Shown: in pieces, positions 11,320 to 23,800 of the stretch
How positions within the stretch are numbered: the first letter of the stretch is position 1
How the letters are laid out: every line of letters begins with the position of its first letter
Source of the DNA: Russula earlei
Lineage: Eukaryota; Basidiomycota; Agaricomycetes; Russulales; Russulaceae
Length of the DNA: 64,000 nucleotides
NCBI GenBank assembly: GCA_025769875.1
Contig: JAGFNK010000157.1
Span: 43,451-107,450, forward strand
Reading direction: 5' to 3'
Notes under the pieces: model-generated
Database searches by the model: none
What the model was told of the DNA's origin: nothing
Seen by the model: the letters and a program-made list of their open reading frames with translations, nothing else
Position numbers and translations under genes: made by a program

Positions 11320-14300
11320 TCAATAATACATCTTTCGCTCCCCTCTCGCATGCTCTGACAGCAGCCACATAACCTCCTGATGTCCTCGTTCTGATGCGAC
11401 CTCGAACGCGATTTTTCCCATTTTATTCTGTATTCGAACGTCTGCGCCGTGTTTGAGCAGTAGCTTTATATGTTTGCTGCTTCCCTGGGAATGATGCTAG
11501 ATGTAGTGGAGTAGCATGGTCGACATCTTGCGCATTTACATTCGCGCCATACATCAGCAAACACTGGATGACGTTGGAATATCCAGAGTGATGCACGTAG
11601 GTGGGGCTCTTCAACGATTGGTGCAACGGTGTCCGGCCTCGATTGTTTCGCGCATCGACATTTGCCCCATGACTAATCAAAGTCGATACAGCCCTCCCAC
11701 ATCCCTGGGACGATGCGATATGCAGCGGAGTCGAATTGTGGCGGTCCCGTTCATCCACATTCGCACCGTGTGTTAGCAAGGCATTTATGACGTCGAAACG
11801 TTCACGATGATAAACGAAGTCGGGACTCTTGAGTGATCGGTGCAGTGGAGTCTCTCCCTGATTGTTTCGCAAATGGACATTGGCCCCTTGCTCGACGAGC
11901 ACTTTGACCACGTCGGAGCGTCCATCGTACGACGCTACATGCAGCGGAGTCGAGTGGTTGTTGTCTAGCGCATCCACAGCCGCACCGTGCAACAGTAAAG
12001 TACGCATGAAGTCGAGATCTCCATCCCGGAATATCTCGAGTCCAATGTTCTTCCGTGGCTGGTGCAGCGGTGTCTGGCCATGAATATCTCGAGCGTGTAC
12101 ATTTGCGCCATGCTCGAGCAGCAGCTGCACAGCCTCCAGGCTGCCATGGAATGACGCGAATATGCAGAGGAGTCAACTGGTCGTTGTCCCGTGCGTTGAC
12201 ATCGGCATCGTGGGCTAGTAAGGTGCGCATGACATCAACATCCTCCTCATATGTAGAGAGATCGAGCTTCTTCAATGAACGGTGCAATGGTGTCTGGCCA
12301 TGCTTGTTTCGCGCGTGCACATTTGCTCCATGCTCGAGCAGTATCTGTACCGCTTTGAGCCTTGTATTGTATGACGCTATGTGCAGTGGAGTCGAGAGAT
12401 CATCATCCTGCGAGTCCACATCCGCACCATGCGCCAGTAGGATACGCATTGTATCAAAACCTTCGTCTTTTGTGAAGAAGCGCCTCTTCAATGTTCGATG
12501 CAGTGGCGTCTCGCCCTGATTGTTTCGCGCATGGATGCCTGCACCATGCTCAAGAAGTATCTGTACGACCTTGAGACTTCCCTCGCAAGACGCCACATGC
12601 AGCGGGGTGGAATGGCTGATATCCTGTGCGTCCACATCTGCTCCATGCCGAAGTAAGAACTGCATCGGTTCGAGATCAATGTCGAGCGTGTCGAGGGAAA
12701 TGAGGGAATCCAAGATTCGATGTAGTGGTGTCCGGCCGTTCTTGTCCCGGGCATTAATGTCCGCACCGCGCTCAATGAGCATTCGAATTATCCGAAGACT
12801 TCTGACAGTTGCTGCGACATGCAGTGGGGTCCAGTCCGCAAGGTCCCGAGCATCCACGTCTTCACAGTATACAAGTAACAACTGTAAGACATCGACCTGT
12901 TGGGCATACACCGCCCCATGCAGAGGAGTCCCCAGGTGACCAACACAAGTGCTTATATCCTGCGGGCATGTCAAGATGAGGTGTTTTACCAGTCCAAGAA
13001 ATCCGAATTCCGCCATGTAGTACAAGGGGATTCCTTCCGGTCGCTCAGGATGATTCTCAACTCGATGATGCTGACGGGGGTTTTCGAACATATGGTGGAA
13101 ACGTTGTATCCAGAGCCATGCTGAGAAATGTGGTTTTTCCGCGTCAAGAAGTTCGTCGATTCCAAATTGTAGCTGCGATATCACATCCTCAGAGTCAGCA
13201 TGATTCCCAAAGTGCGTGGCAGCATACACTGCCAGAGGAAACCTCTGGATACTCTCAACATCGATCGTATGGTCAAACCGCAGCAGGGTACCAAGACAAG
13301 CTTTGGCCATCATCGTATGCGCCCCATCGAGACGAATATCATGATATCGCAAAACATCCGCCTGTGAATTCCCAAGTCGGCCTGATGTAAGGGATTCTTT
13401 CACCGAAAAATGCGAGAATTGAACCACCCTGGAACGTCCATTATCGATGACGATGATCAAACTGGAGCATGCCGATAACACAGCTTGTTCTTGATCCTCC
13501 CACCGTAAATCCTCCTTCAGCACCGGAATCTCTCCAGCATCCGAAAAATCAAGAGCAAGCACCTCTGCTAGCTCATCCACCCTCAGAGGCCGAGAAGCCA
13601 CAGTGAGGCATTGCAATAACCGATGAGCATATTCTCGATTCGCCTTGGGAATTTCACGTATTATCCGCTCATACGTTTCGTCCAGAGTTTCTGGTAACTC
13701 GGCGAGAATGCGCCGCACGCTGGAAGGAATACAGTGCCGCAGATTTTCCAATTGACAGGCAACCCAACGAAACCTATTTTTCCCAAAAGGCATAAGATGG
13801 GAATACGAGCATAAAATGAGCGTCCATACATGCCATCAGCTCTCTCTGAGAGCATCTCGATGACCAATATCTTGTCATCATCTCGCCATTTACGCATGTT
13901 TATATCCGAGTAAACCTCCTTGCGAACGAAGTCGAAGATATCCTGCTTCTGTCCATTCTCATCGTGAAGAGATACGCGAGTGGGCTTCAAAGGCTCGAGG
14001 CAATTTCGGATGTCAATCTCGGGACGGCTCGTGATGCACAGACGTAAATTTGGACTGTTAGAATCCACGAGTATCTCTATAAGAGCTAGGACCTTGCGGC
14101 GTGGGGACGACATGCCAGTGGTCATAGGACACTCGTCGAGAGCATCGATGATGATATAGATTGGAATTTGACCTGGGACTCCGAGCATGGCTTCCAAGCA
14201 GAGGATAAGTTCGCTGTCACTGGGTTGCTGAGAGCCCTGATGATGTGCGGAATATAACGCCAGAAGGATGTCGCAGAAAGAATCGGATTGATTGCTGAGC

Positions 14301-15810
14301 TGGACAAGGATGGACGAGAGGAGAGCACGGGCATCCTGCTTTCCGGTGTCCTTGAAATCGAAAAAGAAGTAGGATATGTGTGCCAAGGCAACATTGGACG
14401 TTGCTCTGATATGGTGAATGATCGCAGACCTAGTGAATTACGGTTATTCGATGCCCTGTCTGGAAGGAGTTGTGGTATGACGACGTACGCGAGGACGCTT
14501 TTTCCAGAGCCGGCTGCGGAGACGGAAGTGTGTCAGCGACAGCTGTTACATAGAGGTGGTAAGAAGGTACGTTTTCCGTGAATCCATAAGAGAGAGCTGG
14601 CTTCGTTCCAGTGACTGAAGGTATTGCTTTGAGTAAACCAGGTTGCGGTGCCTTCGTGACGGGCATCGCTTGCAGTGTTGAAGTTCATGGAGGGGTCTGG
14701 AGGAGATAACCAGGTTCTGATGTCCTGTCGCAGACGATCCCCTATGATAGTGTTTAAGCCTCAACGGGGGACGAGACGTGGACACAACGAACAGTTCAAC
14801 CCTCCGAATCCGTCTGTAATTTCTTGTTTGATCCTCTCAACGCCTGACCACATCACACTATTCAGCGTGAACCATTGGTAGAATCGGACTTGAGTACCTT
14901 CAGTGATCTGCACTTCTACGCAGTGCGTAGCCCTCAGACCTTGTGCGGCCGCCATCCAACTTTCCTCTTGGGTCAATTTGTCCAGCCTCTGTAGTGAATC
15001 CTCGATTTCCGACCTTCCTGTAAGCTTTTTCAAAAATGTCGCTGAAGAACAGTAAGCAGGATGGAGCGGTGCGTCTCCGCAAGGGAGAGTGATGGAGAGG
15101 ATAACGACAACTGACTTGCTCGCGTCTGAGTCATTTCTTTCGTCGCGAGGGCGAGTATGGAAAGTACTTCTGCCATGATCCTGACCATCGTGTTTTTCAT
15201 TCCTGCGATCGACGGGATGGCGATATACGCCTCAAGTCGTCGGAAGAAGCTCTCGATGCGCTCAAAGAGGTTAACGAGGATGCTTTTGTCAGCGTCGACA
15301 GCCTTCACCGTCTGTCAGGGAGAGTGTGAGAAACTAACAGAGAGATTGTCACAATGGCCTCGCGTGCGGGTTGGATACCAGTGGTAAAATATAATAAAGA
15401 CACTCACGGAGAAAAGGACACCAATCGCGCTAAAGATCACTCCTGCGGGTGGGTATGTCTGAAAAAATATTCGTCCTGTGCCTCATGATTAGGATAAGAT
15501 CTCGTTGAGACTTACCAGGCTCACGCAGGCCCCAAAGGTGGCGGAGAACGCAAAGAGCACGTTCACCGTCGGATCGAGCCATTTTGTGAAAGCTTCGTTG
15601 CAGCTCGCGGCTACTCCCAGTTTGAGCAAACGCGGGGATTTGCTCTCGAAGCGTGTTGAGGACTGTATCGGGAGAATCGCAGGTTGCGAGCTTGGAGAGC
15701 AGTGGATGTGAGTGGAGATCTTTCCCAGTCTTCTTCTTATAAGCCACCAAGGCGTGATCGAGGATTGATTGATAGTGCAGACATGATGTCGTATCGGAAG
15801 TATGGGACAT
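11320..15810 (-). pseudogene. Goodbye-NACHT-ankyrin NLR-like gene, copy 1, frameshifted
   Basis: STAND NTPase of the fungal NLR type: N-terminal Goodbye domain, NACHT switch and ankyrin sensor. Such proteins are thought to act in non-self recognition and regulated cell death. The ATG at 15810 starts MSHTSDTTSCLHYQSILDHA. Small exons follow: TYPPAGVIFSAIGVLFS near 15460, TVKAVDADKSILVNLFERIE at 15308, and LTGRSEIEDSLQRLDKLTQE. Splicing builds a Walker A of GKPGSGKS near 14510. Walker B is YIIIDALDEC (about 14150) and ITSRPEIDIRN follows. Ankyrin repeats run from about 12990 to 11330. Three frame breaks relative to copy 2 are visible: within 15591-15633 (before KWLDPTVNVLFAF is reached), a one-base insertion at about 12159-12162, and another at about 11488-11500. 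Beyond the last break the ankyrin frame continues to a stop at 11320-11322. It is therefore probably non-functional as assembled. Confidence 0.88.
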
Positions 15811-16387
15811 AGCATCCGTGATCGACGGACGGACGACTAGAGGCACCTCTGGGAGGGGAGACCACGCCAGGAGGAGTGAGGATTCCACGTGATTAGCCAA
15901 TTGCTGCTTCACCATTCGCCCTCGTTGGCAAAACCGTCCTAGCGAATTCCGTGGCTCCCCCACTGTGGTATAGAAATCCAGTTCATTTATTATGACATTG
16001 ACATCTATTATTGTGCACGAGATACTGCCGCCTTTTAGCTGCGAATGAATGCCAGTCAAGACTCCCATACGTCCGTCTGTGCTAGATCTATCAATACTAC
16101 ATCTCGCTTCGTCGGATGACTTGACTCAAATCATGGCTACATTGTGTTGGCTCCTATCGACTCTGCGTCTGTCGAGCTGCGCTCTTCCATTTTCGCTCGA
16201 CGATAACGTTAGCGTTGTGCTATCACTTTTACGCGCTTTCAGCCATATCGCCCTGAGTTATGATCGAACCTTCAATAATCTGGACATACGTGAGAAAGGG
16301 CTTTTGCACCGCCTCATGCCTTTGCGCCATTACTGATAACCTTGCTCTCACCCTCTCAACGCGAACGCATTCCTTGGTCCGAACGTT
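15811..16387. promoter_or_regulatory. Shared divergent promoter region between two NLR genes
   Basis: The start codons of copy 1 (15810, minus) and of the plus-strand NLR (16388) are 577 bp apart and point away from each other, so this interval must hold both promoters. No distinct TATA pair was identified. Open frames inside it have no domain content. Confidence 0.5.
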
Positions 16388-19300
16388 ATGTCTCACCCTC
16401 ATCCTACTCCCAGCTCGCCCTCTCACTTTCAACTCATTTTCGACAATGCTTTGAAAGAATACGAAACACGGACAAATAACAATCTTTCTGCACATCCACT
16501 CGCAGTCCAACTTCAGGCCTGCGACTCCCCTAGTTCAATTCTTGCCATCCTTCACCAACAAGTCCAGGAGATCGATCAGTCCGAGAATACGTTGACAAAA
16601 TGGCTAGCCCCGACGGTGAATGTCTTATTCGCCTTCTCTGCAACTCTCGGAGAGGGCGTCGGCCTCGTACGTTCAGGAAATATATTTTGTCTGAGATCTT
16701 CACTCTCATCTATCGGGCAGGTCTTTTCACCTGCAAAGGTCATCTTTGCAGGAATCGGTGTCCTGCTTTTAGTGCGTAATCTTCTAGATGTCGTTACCCG
16801 ACTTATAATATATACATTCTCAGGCAGCTAAGGATACTCAGGCAAGCCGAGAAAATCTCATCGACATCTTTGAGCGCATGGAACATGTCTTTAAACGTCT
16901 AGAAATCTACACTGAGGGCCCACCATCTCCCGAAATGTTAGGAATCATTGAAAAGATAATGGTCGAGGTGCTGTCAATTCTCGCGACCGCGACAAAGGAG
17001 ATTAAACAAAGCAATATGAGTGAGTAATTCCTATATCAGTATGTCGCATTTGGATGAACAATTTCAGAAATTTTCCTAAACAAACTCGTTGGAAGGACAG
17101 ATATTAAAAATGCACTGCAGAGGCTAGACAAGTTGACAACTGAGGAGGCTCGGATGGCCAATGCGAAAGCTCTGAAAGCTGCCTACTCTATCGACGACAG
17201 ATTGAGGGGTGTCGATGAAAGAGTTAGGGCTGTTGATGGCAAAGTCACTGTCATCCTTAACGGTGTGCAAATCATTTCAGGCATACACCAGAAAGGCTCA
17301 ATCGTCTCGGTCACAATAGATGGAAATGATGCAGCGGTAGTCATCCAAAGGGCAACAAATAGCGTAGATCAGAAACGTTCGTGATCCCCAACCTATTACA
17401 TGCTTCTGCACATGCTAAGCATCTTCACAGGGAGCCAACTACGACAGGACCTTCACAAATGGCTCTCCCCACCAGATCCGTCCACGAACCACAACATTGC
17501 ATGTGGTGTCCGACACAAGCGGACGGCAGAGTGGTTCTTCCAGGGAGATATGTTTGGCAGATGGAAGTCTACTCCTTCGCTTTTGTGGCTCCACGGCAAA
17601 CGTACTATTCTTCTACTCTTTCTGTCATCCACTGATTACCACTTCCCGTAGCCGGATCCGGAAAAAGTATACTTTGGTCAGTCAATACTAATCTGTGTTG
17701 ACTAGATTGCTTATGCCCTGGTCAGCTCTACCATTGTCTCAGATATCACTGCCCTCCGCGACAATGGATTGGCTTCTATGGCCTACTTCTATTTCGACTT
17801 CAGGGACACAAGCAAGCAGAACCTCCGTGACTTGCTTCCCTCCCTCATCGCTCAGCTTTCAGCTCGGTCTGATCCTTGTTGTGATATCCTCTCCCGACTT
17901 TACATTGATCATGAAAGTGGCGCGCAGAAGCCTAGCGAAAAGAAACTGATTCATTGTCTGAAGCAGATGCTCACGCTCCCAGATCAGCATCCAGTTTACA
18001 TCATCATCGACGCCCTCGATGAATCTCCCAATACCTCTGGAATGCCATCTCCACGGGAGCAGGTTCTTGATTTCTTGATGGATCTCGTCGAGCTATCGTC
18101 ATCAAATCTTCATCTATGTATTACAAGTCGCCCGGAGATCGATATCCGAAATGCTCTCGGGCCTCTTACGTCACTCCATGTGTCTCTTCATGACCAAACA
18201 GGGCAAAAGAAGGATATTACCGACTACGTCACATCAGTTGTTCACTCGGATTCAAAGATGCGGAGGTGGCGAAAGACTGATAAGGAATTGGTAATCGAGA
18301 CGCTTGCTGAGAGAGCCGATGGAATGTAAGGCACGGCCATGGTACCTGTGGCTACATATTAATGGCACCGCGCAGGTTCCGATGGGTATTCTGTCAACTA
18401 GAAGTCCTACGATACAGTTTCCCACAAAGTGTGCGTCATATGCTGGACGAATTGCCCGAGACTCTGGATGCGACGTATGAGCGTGTATTGAGGGGCATGA
18501 ATAGGGCGACCCGAGACCACGCTCATCGCCTTCTACAATGCCTCACTGTAGCGGTGCGGCCTCTTCATGTGGCGGAGCTTGCGGAAGTTCTCGCTGTAGA
18601 CTTTGGAACGGAGGCTGATGGAGGGACGTCGAAGCTGAACATAGATTGGCGATGGGAAGATCAACAACAAGCCGTTCTTTCTACATGCTCGAGTTTGATT
18701 ACTGTCGTGGACGAAGATGGCACTCAGGTCGTCCAATTCTCCCACTTCTCCGTCAAAGAGTTCCTTACCTCGCCACGGCTCGCACGTTCTTGCCCAGACG
18801 TCTCACGTTTTCACATCCTCCCTGAGCCTGCTCACATGATCCTTGCAAGAGCCTGTCTTGGCGTTCTGCTACGATTGGATGGAACCGTTGACGAAGACAA
18901 TGTCGATAGCGTATCCCCTCTGGCTCGATATGCGGCCGAACATTGGGTCGACCATGCCAAAGTCGAGAATGTATCTTTGCACATACGGGAAGGCATGGAG
19001 GATCTGTTTGACCCAACAAAAGTATACTTTACAGCATGGCTGCGGGTCCATGACATAGACCTGAGGCCTTTGTATCCCTCAGCTCTTCATTGGTTTGCAG
19101 TATGGCCCTCCGAGAAAGTAGCGGCAGCTCCCCTCTATTATGCCGCATTATGCGGTTTTCACGACCTCGCAGAACACCTCATTGCCAACCACCAAGATGT
19201 GAACGCTACCGGCGGTCACTTTGTGTCACCACTAGGGGCAGCGTTAAGGGCGGGACATTTCAAGATGGCACAGTTGCTCTACGAGCACGGTGCAAACGTA

Positions 19301-19801
19301 GACATCCAGGGCTTTTCAATGTGGACTCTAATGATTGCTGCAGCGGGCGACAATCTTCTTGAAACGTTTCAATGGCTGATTAACCACGGTGCAGATCCAA
19401 CGCTCCGTAGTAATTCCGGAAGGACCGCACTACATTCTTCAGCTGAAGGGGGGTGGTCTGAGATTACTGGGATACTACTCCAGCATCACACAGATCCAAA
19501 TGCCCAGAATTGCCACGATTCAACTCCATTACATCTGGCATCGAGAAGTGGGCACATCAATGTCGTTCGATTATTGCTCGAACATGGTGCCCATGTGAAT
19601 GTCATTGACATGGCTGGCTCCACGCCGCTGCATTGCGCATCAGAATACGGGGAGTTCGAGATCGCTCGCGTACTGGTCAAGCATGGTGCAAATGCAGATG
19701 TGAAGGACAGGGCGGGTAGGACGGCGGTTCAGGTTGCAAGGGACTGGGGACGTCGGGAAATTGCAGAATGGTTGTCAGAATCAGAACATGTTGCCAGGTA
19801 A
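16388..19801 (+). CDS. Goodbye-NACHT-ankyrin NLR-like protein (plus-strand gene)
   Basis: Predicted signal-transduction ATPase, the intact divergent neighbour of copy 1. Exon 1 (MSHPHPTPSSPSHFQLIFDN... to about 16667) and the following small exons encode the Goodbye domain: KWLAPTVNVLFAFSATLGEG, VFSPAKVIFAGIGVLLL, LIDIFERMEHVFKRLEIYTE and FLNKLVGRTDIKNALQRLDK. A linker of VDERVRAVDGKV type follows. The next exon encodes QLRQDLHKWLSPPDPSTNHN and LLWLHGK, and splicing gives the Walker A GKPGSGKS (about 17595-17665). Walker B is YIIIDALDES (about 17997) and ITSRPEIDIRN is at about 18120. An intron separates ERADGM from FRWVFCQLEVLRYSF (about 18327-18374). The winged-helix region and about six ankyrin repeats of 33 residues (for example DSTPLHLASRSGHINVVRLL) fill the C-terminus. 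No frame break was found. The stop codon at 19799 overlaps a GTAAGA donor-like sequence, so a further exon cannot be excluded. Confidence 0.9.
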
Positions 19802-20278
19802 GATCACCTTTTATCGTTGGGTAGATGTATTTTATTGGAGGAAGAACGGGAGCGACTGCAGGCAGAAGTGGACTTCAAGTTGTGTAACTATGTAGTGAGT
19901 GAGAACTACACGACAAGTCGCTCGCTCAGAATAATTCTTTGACTCGGCGAGATTCGACGCGATTCTCCGACTAGCCAGCCGTTGGCACGTGTCTGTGTTT
20001 GTGGCTGCGCAACTTCCAACCAACCATGAAAACATGCCTCAGAAACATACTTTTCTGATAGGTATGTGTAACTACGCTTCTAAGTCTCTAATTACACTCG
20101 AATCAATCTCAACTCCGGCTGGCGTCTTGCCATCGTTGTCATTGCATCTTTATTCTCGTCACTCTCTGTAACAAGCCTATATCATGAGGGATGAACCGAA
20201 CGCGTTTTATACTACAAGAATATAACGAAAGAGACACAATATTTCCACGCAGAGGGAACTATAGAATGAACTCATCGG
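19802..20278. other. Intergenic region after the plus-strand NLR
   Basis: No gene is recognised. It is AT-richer than its surroundings and separates the stop of the plus-strand NLR from the ankyrin fragment on the other strand. Confidence 0.4.
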
Positions 20279-20563
20279 CTACGACGCTACAAACTCGGAA
20301 ACATGTTTTGACAACCATCCTACAGTCTCCTGATGTCCTGCCTCCCGCGCAACCTGAAAATACGGTCCTCCCTTTGTTGTCCTTGACATCTACATTCGCG
20401 CCATACTCGACCAGCAGGCGCGCAACCTCTTCCCAGACTTTGATGCCAGATGCAATGGCGTGAAGCCCTCGTTATTCTGAGCATTCACATCGGCATCACG
20501 TTCGAGCAATAATCGAGCGACGTTGGGGTACCCATCGCTCTCCGACCTCACAACCATTATACG
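20279..20563 (-). pseudogene. Ankyrin-repeat remnant of a fourth NLR gene
   Basis: The minus strand reads YPNVARLLLERDADVNAQNN, then GFTPLHLASKSG. After a one-base break it continues EVARLLVEYGANVDVKDNKG, and after a second break VAREAGHQETVGWLSKHV before a TAG at 20279-20281. The last part resembles the C-terminus of the plus-strand NLR (EIARVLVKHGANADVKD and REIAEWLSESEH) more than that of either minus-strand copy. It is thus the 3' end of a lost NLR-type gene of that subgroup, truncated upstream and frameshifted twice. Confidence 0.75.
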
Positions 20564-20808
20564 TGACCACCGCGTGACTCGGACTTGGACCTGTTTTAGT
20601 ACACAAACGGCCATGAAATATAGCAGTCGTTGGTCAAAGAATCTCCGTTTGTAATATAACCGGAAACCATGTTCCACTCGAGGCGGGATGAGATTGTCCC
20701 ACATGAGGAGGGACCGCTCGGTAATGAATGTCCGGCGAGTCGAGGTGACTGGCCGGCAATAGATCACGATCTACGAAAGGCGAGCCCGTGTCGAGCCCGT
20801 GCGACGCA

Positions 20809-23800
20809 TTACATCCCTCGCTCGCCACGTGCGTGTTCCATCAGCAACCACAAAACCGTCTGATGGTGTCCTCGCACCGACGCGACCTCGAATGCCGTTT
20901 CACCCTTTTTATTCTCCATTCGGACATCTGCGCCGTGGGAGAGCAGTAGCTTTGTGTGCTTGCTGCTTCCCTGGGAGGATGATAGATGCAGTGGAGTTGT
21001 GCCGTCGACATCTTGCGCATTTACGTCCGCCCCGTACATTAGTAAATTCTGAATGACGTCGTGATATCCAGAGTGATAGACATGGTCGGAGCTCTTCAAT
21101 GATTCGTGCAACGGCGTCCGGCCCTGATCGTTACGCAAGTGGACATTTGCCCGACGACTGAGCAGAGCCCCGACGGCTCGCTTGCACCCTTGAGACGATG
21201 CGATATGCAGCGGAGTAGAGTCGTCGTGGTCCTGAGCGTTCACATCCGCACCGTGCGCCAGTAAGATTTCTATGACATCGAAATGCCCTCGATGGTACAC
21301 GTTGTCAGGGTTCTTAAGTGATCGGTGCAGAGGCGTCTGGCCTTGATTGTCTCGCGCATGGACACTTGCCCCATGCTCGAGAAGCGCCTTTACAATCTCG
21401 AGGCTGCCATCGTATGACGCCGTATGCAACGGAGTCGAGTGGTCATTGTCCTGCGCGTCCACATCCGCACCGTGCGACAGCAAGGCACGCATGAAAGCGA
21501 GGTCTTCGTCACGAGATGATAGGCGTATGGCGCTCTTCCGCAGTCCGTGTAGTGGTGTCCGGCCCTGACTGTCTCGAGTATGAACGTTTGCGCCATGCTC
21601 GAGCAGTAGCTGTACAGCCTCAAGACTACCATGGTACGACGCGAAATGCAGAGGAGTTGAATGGTCGTTGTCGTGTGCGTCCACATCCGAACCGTGCGCC
21701 AATAAAGTTCGCATGACGTCGACACTCTCCTGAGGTGAAAACGGCCCGAGGTTCTTCGAAGAACGGTGCAGTGGTATCTGACCAAGGCTGTTTCGCGCGT
21801 GCACATTTGCTCCATGTTCGAGCAGTATCTGTACCGCCTCAAGCCTTCCCTTGTATGACACTATGTGCAACGGAGTCGAGTGGTCGTCGTCGTGCGAGTC
21901 CACATTTGCGCCATGCGCTAGTAGAATACAAAGGGTATCAGTCCCTCTGCCCTCTGCGAAGTGGAAATTCTCCAATAATCGGTGCAGTGGCGTCTGGCCC
22001 TGTTTGTCTTGCGCATGGATATTTGCACCGTACTCGAGAAGCATCTGTACAACATTGGGGCTTCCCTTGCATGACGCCATATGCAGCGGAGTGGAATGGC
22101 TGATATCCTGTGCGTCCACATCTGCTCCATGCTGAAGTAAGAACTTCATAGGTTCGAGATCAATGTCGAGCGTTCCGAGGGAAAGGAGGGAGTCCAAGAT
22201 TCGATGTAGTGCTGTCTGGCTATATTTGTCTTGGGCATTGATATTTGCACCGCGCTCAATGAGCACCCGAATTATCTCCAGACTTCTCACAGCCGTTGCC
22301 AGATGTAGTGGGGTCCGGCCGTCGGAATCGCGAATATCCACATCAACGCAGTGCTCGAGTAGTAGCTTCAAAACTTCAACCTGTTTGGAACGCACCGCTC
22401 CATGTAATGGTGTGCCAAAGTCACCGACACTGGAGGTGACATCCTGTGGACGTGTCAAGATGAGGTATTGTACCAGGCCGCGAAATCCGAGTTCCGCCAT
22501 GTAGTACAATGGTACTCCTTCTGGTTGCTCAGGATGCTCCTTAACCCAACGAAGGCTAGATCGATCGCCGAACGCATAATGATAACGTTCAATCCAAAGC
22601 CATGCCGCAAAATGGGGCTTTTCCGCGTCAAGAAGTTCGTCGATTCCAAATTGTAGCTGCGATATCACATCCTCAGAGTTAGCATGATCCCCAAAGTGAG
22701 TGGCAGCATACACTGCCAGAGGGAACCCCTGGATTCTCTCAACATCGATCGTATGGTCGAAACGCAGCAGGGTACCAAGACAAGCTTTGGCCATCATCGT
22801 ATGCGCCCCATCGAGACGAATATCATGATATCGCAAAATATCCGCCTTTGAATTCGCAAGTCGGCCTGATGTTAGGAATTCTTTCACCGAAAAATGCGAG
22901 AATTGAACCACCAGGGAACGTCCATTATCGATGACGATGATCAAACTGGAGCATGCCGATAACACAGCTTGTTCTTGATCCTCCCACCGTAAATCCTCCT
23001 TCAGCACCGGAATCTCTCCAGCATCCGAAAAATCAAGAGCAAGCACCTCTGCTAGCTCATCCACCCTCAGAGGCCGAGAAGCCACAGTGAGGCATTGCAA
23101 TAACCGATGAGCATATTCTCGATTCGCCTTGGGAATTTCACGTATTATCCGCTCATATGTTTCGTCCAGAGTTTCCGGTAACTCGGCGAGAATGCGCCGC
23201 ACGCTGGAAGGAATACAGTGCCGCAGATTTTCCAATTGACATGCAACCCAACGAAACCTATTTATCCCAAAAGGCATAAGATGGGAATACGAGCATAAAA
23301 CGAGCGTCCATACATGCCATCAGCTCTCTCCGAGAGCATCTCGACGACCAATATCTTGTCATCATCTCGCCATTTCCGCATGTTTATATCCGAGTAAACC
23401 TCCTTGCGAACGAAGTCGAAGATATCCTGCTTCTGTCCATTCTCATCGTGAAGAGATACGCGAGTGGGCTTCAAAGGCTCGAAACAATTTCGGATGTCAA
23501 TCTCGGGACGGCTCGTGATGCACAGACGTAAATTTGGACTGTTAGAATTCAGGAGTTTCTCTATAAGAGCTAGGACCTTGCGGCGTGGGGACGACATGCC
23601 AGTGGTCATAGGACACTCGTCGAGAGCATCGATGATAATATAGATTGGAATTTGACCTGGGACTCCGAGCATGGCTTCCAAGCAGAGGATAAGTTCGCTG
23701 TCACTGGGTTGCTGAGAGCCCTGATGATGTGCGAAATATAACTCAAGAAGAATGTCGCAGAAAGAATCGGATTGATTGCTAAGCTGGACAAGGATGGACG

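Noticed and set aside
19795..19806. GTAAGA donor overlapping the stop codon of the plus-strand NLR, suggesting another exon
   Set aside because: No downstream exon with ankyrin or other domain character was found, and the protein already ends after complete repeats. Kept only as a caveat.
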